Positions 14,681 to 17,397 of a stretch of 17,397 nucleotides of DNA are shown here, one piece after another. Position 1 is the first letter of the stretch. Each line of letters opens with the position of its first letter. Origin of the DNA: Verrucomicrobiales bacterium (GTDB lineage: Bacteria > Verrucomicrobiota > Verrucomicrobiia > Verrucomicrobiales > DEV007); the NCBI GenBank assembly GCA_017991025.1, contig JAGNMT010000022.1:1-17397 (forward strand). The letters run 5' to 3'. The notes beneath the pieces were generated by a model. That model had not been told where the DNA came from, did no database searches, and was given only the letters and a program-made list of their open reading frames with translations. The position numbers were made by a program, and so were the translations under genes.

Positions 14681-15754
14681 TCAGAAGACGCTCTGCGGAA
14701 CCGTCACGGTGTCGTTGGGCTGGAGCATGAAAGGCTGCGAGTTATCCTTCTGCATCTTTGAGACGTTTATTTCAAAGGTTTGCACCCCATCACCGGTGGG
14801 ACGCCGAATAAACACACGCGAGGGCCGTGCGGTCGCGGTAAAACCTCCCGCCATGGCGACTGCGGTGATGACGTCGAGGGGCTGATCCTTCTTCATCGGG
14901 ACCTGACCCGGTGTCTTCACTTCACCGATCACCGTGACTGTCTCGACAACTTCCACCATGATTTCCTTTTCCGGAAGGGCGTGAACGATCAGGGTGTCTT
15001 TGTCCTGCATCTTCATCGCCCGGCTATCCTCCATCTCCAGCATCTGGGTGCGAAAGTCACCTCCCTCGCGCCGTTTCAGCTCGATTTTGTAGCGGTCCGC
15101 CCGTTCGGTGAGTCCGCCTGCCGTGGCGATAGCCGTAAATAGATCCAGAGTCGCGCCCTGCTCGAAAGCAACCTGCCCGGGCCGCATCACCTGCCCGATC
15201 ACCGTCACGGCATTCGGCGCCAGCGCCGCCTCCTCGGCAATCGCCACCGATACCTGAGCACTGCGGATGAAATCGGCTTCCAGTCTCGCTTTGATTTCGG
15301 CACCGAGAGCCTCGGCAAGTTTTCCGGAGGCCGGTATACTCCCCAGAAGCGGAAAGACAATCGTGCCGCCGGGCCCGACGGCAAAGGCCCCTGTCAGCGA
15401 CGGTTCGCCAAAGACATTGACCGCGACGACGTCCCCTTCCTTGAGTGGCAGTTCGCCTTTGCTCTCCCCGCTGCCGACGGCCTTTCGGATGATCTCCGGC
15501 CCGCCTTCCGCCGGCAATGCAACAGGAACTGCCCCCGGCCCCGATTTTGGTGGTGCCTCCTGCCCGGTCACCGGCATTGTAAAACAAGCGGTTGCCAGCG
15601 ATAGGAGGATTAAGACCCAAAGGCTCAAGCTGTTGGCACAATATCTTGCCACCGCTGGCGACGAGAACGATTCCCGATTCCTGATCGCGGAGTGCCGTTT
15701 CACCTGGCTGGATGCCGTTGTTTCGTCCGAAAAAGTCGCTTCTCTCATGGGCAT
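14681..15754 (-). CDS. Polysaccharide export protein with two SLBB domains (Wza-like)
   Basis: A 357-residue exported protein of the outer-membrane polysaccharide exporter family. After the export signal come a Poly_export domain (about 101-173, LKEGDVVAVNVFGEPSL ... DGxI-like VGPGGTIVFPLLGSI) and two SLBB domains: VTVIGQVMRPGQV to about 228, and VTVIGEVKTPGQV to about 318. The hydrophobic core is at 44-58, ending LATAC then FTMPVTGQ: Cys57 could be lipidated, as in Wza, though the lipobox is poor (Ala at -3), and ordinary signal-peptidase cleavage is the alternative. The N-terminus before the core is unusually long (about 43 residues) if the ATG at 15754 is used; a GTG start at Val35 would give a standard signal. 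It sits directly upstream of the tyrosine kinase gene and probably has its own promoter. Confidence 0.9.
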   Translation of the reverse strand: MPMREATFSDETTASSQVKRHSAIRNRESFSSPAVARYCANSLSLWVLILLSLATACFTMPVTGQEAPPKSGPGAVPVALPAEGGPEIIRKAVGSGESKGELPLKEGDVVAVNVFGEPSLTGAFAVGPGGTIVFPLLGSIPASGKLAEALGAEIKARLEADFIRSAQVSVAIAEEAALAPNAVTVIGQVMRPGQVAFEQGATLDLFTAIATAGGLTERADRYKIELKRREGGDFRTQMLEMEDSRAMKMQDKDTLIVHALPEKEIMVEVVETVTVIGEVKTPGQVPMKKDQPLDVITAVAMAGGFTATARPSRVFIRRPTGDGVQTFEINVSKMQKDNSQPFMLQPNDTVTVPQSVF

Positions 15755-15783
15755 AATTTCCGATTAGAAACATCCACCCCCAA

Positions 15784-15812
15784 AAGATAACATCGGAAAC
15801 GCGCCATGAAAA
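15784..15812 (-). promoter_or_regulatory. Possible sigma-70-like promoter for the export operon
   Basis: On the minus strand, TTTTCA (15812-15807) and TATCTT (15789-15784) are separated by 17 bp, resembling weak -35 and -10 boxes. They lie about 30 bp before the ATG of the export protein, in the 140-bp gap after the SdrD-B-like gene. The rest of this gap (15813-15894) shows no clear terminator. The boxes match only part of the consensus, so this is a suggestion. Confidence 0.3.
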
Positions 15813-15894
15813 CGAATTAGATGACCCTGCTCACCATTTCACGACGACGGGTATTGATTCAGCGAGAGATCGTCGGTGAAGACAGATGCTCGGT

Positions 15895-16362
15895 TCAGGG
15901 GGCAAACTTCGAAACTTCTTCTCCGTCGGTGTTGGAGGGATTTGCCACGGGTTGCGTGACAGTGAAAGCAAACTGCGACATAGTATCTATGGTGACAACC
16001 GGAACATTGTAAACGAAATCGCCCTCAGTTGCAGTGACTGCGAAGAGAGGTGTACGCACAGTAAGATTGGTTTCCTTGTAGGTGATCACAAGGCGAACGC
16101 GAGTCCCGACCGGGATGTTCGGAAAGACATAATTACCCGTTTCATCAGTAGTGACCTGTGCGATCACCCTACCATTCTCATCCACAATTGAAACTGTGGC
16201 CTCGCCTCCGTCTTCGTTTTCGTCGCGCTCACCGTCTCCGTCTGCGTCTTCGTAAACATTACCGCTTACCGTCTCAGTTGCCGCCTGAGAAAAAAGCGAA
16301 GAGGTCGGAGCTGCCACCAACAAAAACAGCGAAAAAACGAGAAGCCATCGGTAAATCTTCAT
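15895..16362 (-). CDS. Small secreted SdrD B-like protein with a calcium-binding loop
   Basis: A 155-residue protein. The Sec signal peptide runs to about residue 27 (hydrophobic RWLLVFSLFLLVAAP, cleavage near SQA-ATE). The mature part has one SdrD-B/carboxypeptidase-regulatory-like beta-sandwich domain: VSGNVYEDADGDGERDENED (32-51), then TTDETGNYVFPNIPVG (71-86), the classic G-x-Y-x-F-x-x-L/I-P-x-G end. DADGDGERDENE (39-50) fits a DxDxDGxxDxxE calcium loop exactly. The last ~50 residues have no recognised domain, and no LPXTG, PEP-CTERM or T9SS sorting tail is seen. One domain alone is unusually short for this family, whose members are mostly multi-domain adhesins. It lies 40 bp after the beta-barrel gene and 140 bp before the export gene, which suggests a role at the cell surface with the polysaccharide. 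Substrate or partner is unknown. Confidence 0.82.
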   Translation of the reverse strand: MKIYRWLLVFSLFLLVAAPTSSLFSQAATETVSGNVYEDADGDGERDENEDGGEATVSIVDENGRVIAQVTTDETGNYVFPNIPVGTRVRLVITYKETNLTVRTPLFAVTATEGDFVYNVPVVTIDTMSQFAFTVTQPVANPSNTDGEEVSKFAP

Positions 16363-16402
16363 AGGAAATAGGGCTCAATCACGATGAGGGCGAGGGCGGT
16401 GA

Positions 16403-17397
16403 TCAGTAGGTCAAACCGAACCTCACCCCGGTGACGCTTTGCTCGAATTCGACGAAGGCCTGGGTGGAATCGTTTTGATTATAGTTGTAAAAGACGGCCC
16501 ATTCACCCCGGAGTTTGTCAGTGAGGGCCAGGGGGTGACTAAGATCGACACCTAGCCGGACAAAGTTGTCATTCCGATTGCTGACGACACCGACTTGATT
16601 GGCGAAGTAATCCGCATTCTCATACCCGATCTGAGTAGCGAGTTGGAAGCGACCGGGAAGCCGATGATCCATCTGCAGAGTGACTCCGGATGTTTGGGAG
16701 TCCTCACCGGCGGTCGTATAGGAAGGCTGCACCCGGCTGTAATACCCAAGGGCGAATGTAGTCTTGCCGGTAGCCGTCCAATCGACTCCTCCGTTGTAAA
16801 CCAGATTCTCAGAATCGAGGCCCCCGGCACCGTCCACCGTACGGAACTCATAACCGATCGAACTGTAAAGGCTGGTTTTGCCGGAAAGGCGATAACGCCA
16901 GCGGAACGATGGAGTCAGGGAATTCTGTGTCGCATTCCGATCAAAAGAGTCTGATCCCGCACGGAGACCAAGCCCGAGACTGGTTTTCGGAGCGAAGGAG
17001 GGAATTACGAAACCGGCCACATCCCCGTAAAAACTCTCCCCGTCGTTCACCCCGGTGCCGGGGTCGAAATCACGCAAGGTATAACCCGCTCCGGCTTCGA
17101 TCGAACCGCGGGAAAGTTCTCTTGCGACGCTGAGATCGAAATTGTAATCGTTGCTCTGGGCGCGGCGTGTCTCCCGATTCACCTCGTCAAATTGGAGGCC
17201 ATTGCCGTTGTTGCGATAATATCCCATGTTCAAGCGAGTCCGGGTCTTGCCCCGGTTTAGGCCGACAAAACCCCCGAGTCGCCACTCAAAGGGATCCCGT
17301 CCTGCCGCTGCTGCGGCATCTTCATACGCATAGGCCTGCCCATTAAAGTTGAGTCCGGCGTAACCACCCTCCTCCGCTTGTGACCCGGCAAGCACAT
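16403..17397 (-). CDS. Outer-membrane beta-barrel protein, 5' end outside the window
   Basis: About 330 residues are visible, running off the right edge; the first full codon is a GTG, read as Val or an internal residue rather than a proven start. The visible N-terminus, LAGSQA-EEGG, looks like the end of a signal peptide, so probably only 15-25 residues are missing. The rest is alternating polar/aromatic strands with Gly, Asn and Tyr-rich turns, such as TRLNMGYYRNN, IEAGAGYTLRDF, TSLYSSIGYEF, TTFALGYYSRV and FQLATQIGYENADYF, and ends in the aromatic strand GVRFGLTY, as expected for BAM-inserted barrels. About 14-18 strands are plausible. It resembles the putative beta-barrel porins seen in exopolysaccharide loci, which may serve as polymer exit or surface component; that role is inferred from context. 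The SdrD-B-like gene follows after 40 bp. Confidence 0.8.
   Translation of the reverse strand, partial: VLAGSQAEEGGYAGLNFNGQAYAYEDAAAAAGRDPFEWRLGGFVGLNRGKTRTRLNMGYYRNNGNGLQFDEVNRETRRAQSNDYNFDLSVARELSRGSIEAGAGYTLRDFDPGTGVNDGESFYGDVAGFVIPSFAPKTSLGLGLRAGSDSFDRNATQNSLTPSFRWRYRLSGKTSLYSSIGYEFRTVDGAGGLDSENLVYNGGVDWTATGKTTFALGYYSRVQPSYTTAGEDSQTSGVTLQMDHRLPGRFQLATQIGYENADYFANQVGVVSNRNDNFVRLGVDLSHPLALTDKLRGEWAVFYNYNQNDSTQAFVEFEQSVTGVRFGLTY

Noticed and set aside
15057..15773. A 238-residue minus-strand frame overlapping the export gene
   Set aside because: It is in another frame of the same strand and translates into Gly/Arg-rich sequence; the SLBB and Poly_export motifs are in the 15754-14681 frame.
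16158..16364. An Arg/Leu repetitive plus-strand frame (68 residues)
   Set aside because: It is the antisense of the acidic calcium-loop codons (GAC/GAT/GAG runs) of the SdrD-B-like gene, which yields Arg-rich noise.

Overview
The window looks like a GC-rich chromosomal segment of a Gram-negative bacterium, most likely from the Verrucomicrobiota/PVC group. This rests on gene content only: a secreted PQQ-like beta-propeller of the kind common in Verrucomicrobia and Planctomycetes, a small single-span Coa1-family protein, a lipoprotein of the glutaminyl-cyclase/M28 type, an outer-membrane exopolysaccharide export set, and almost no Shine-Dalgarno sequences. I see no rRNA or tRNA gene, no insertion sequence, no CRISPR array and no phage gene. 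All main genes appear intact; only the last one runs off the right edge.

Layout. (1) 63-416 (+) is a single-domain rhodanese that overlaps tail to tail with a minus-strand run of three tightly packed genes: response regulator (3422-3024), cardiolipin synthase (3031-1568) and cysteine desulfurase (1558-410). (2) 3423-3702 is the largest non-coding gap. It is AT-richer than its surroundings and carries a strong orphan intrinsic terminator and smaller hairpins that could be a small RNA or a leader. (3) 3703-7659 (+) holds a secreted PQQ-like beta-propeller, a monothiol-type glutaredoxin, ParB and a predicted M28/glutaminyl-cyclase-like lipoprotein. (4) 10205-7680 (-) holds a Coa1-family membrane protein, xylose isomerase and a site-2-protease-family membrane peptidase. 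Between the last two lie two inverted arrays of a 7-bp repeat. (5) 10299-11132 (+) is a NYN nuclease fused to a LOTUS/OST-HTH domain. (6) 17397-11183 (-) is part of an exopolysaccharide locus: outer-membrane beta-barrel (partial), small secreted SdrD-B-like protein, SLBB-type export protein, BY-type tyrosine autokinase and O-antigen-ligase/polymerase-family membrane protein. Its glycosyltransferases are not in the window and presumably lie beyond the right edge.

How the genes work together. The right third is the clear functional unit: the export protein and the tyrosine autokinase would form the trans-envelope polymerisation and export machine, the ligase-family protein would polymerise or transfer glycan at the inner membrane, and the beta-barrel and the small calcium-loop protein would act at or outside the outer membrane. 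On the left, rhodanese, cysteine desulfurase and a CGWS glutaredoxin are all sulfur or Fe-S handling families, but they are not one operon. ParB next to glutaredoxin without parA in view suggests a rearranged partition locus.

The most interesting unexplained items are the 3423-3702 intergenic element (with a match to the 16S rRNA 3' tail), the NYN-LOTUS fusion, the inverted heptad arrays at 8332-8422, and the small secreted calcium-loop protein embedded in the polysaccharide export locus.
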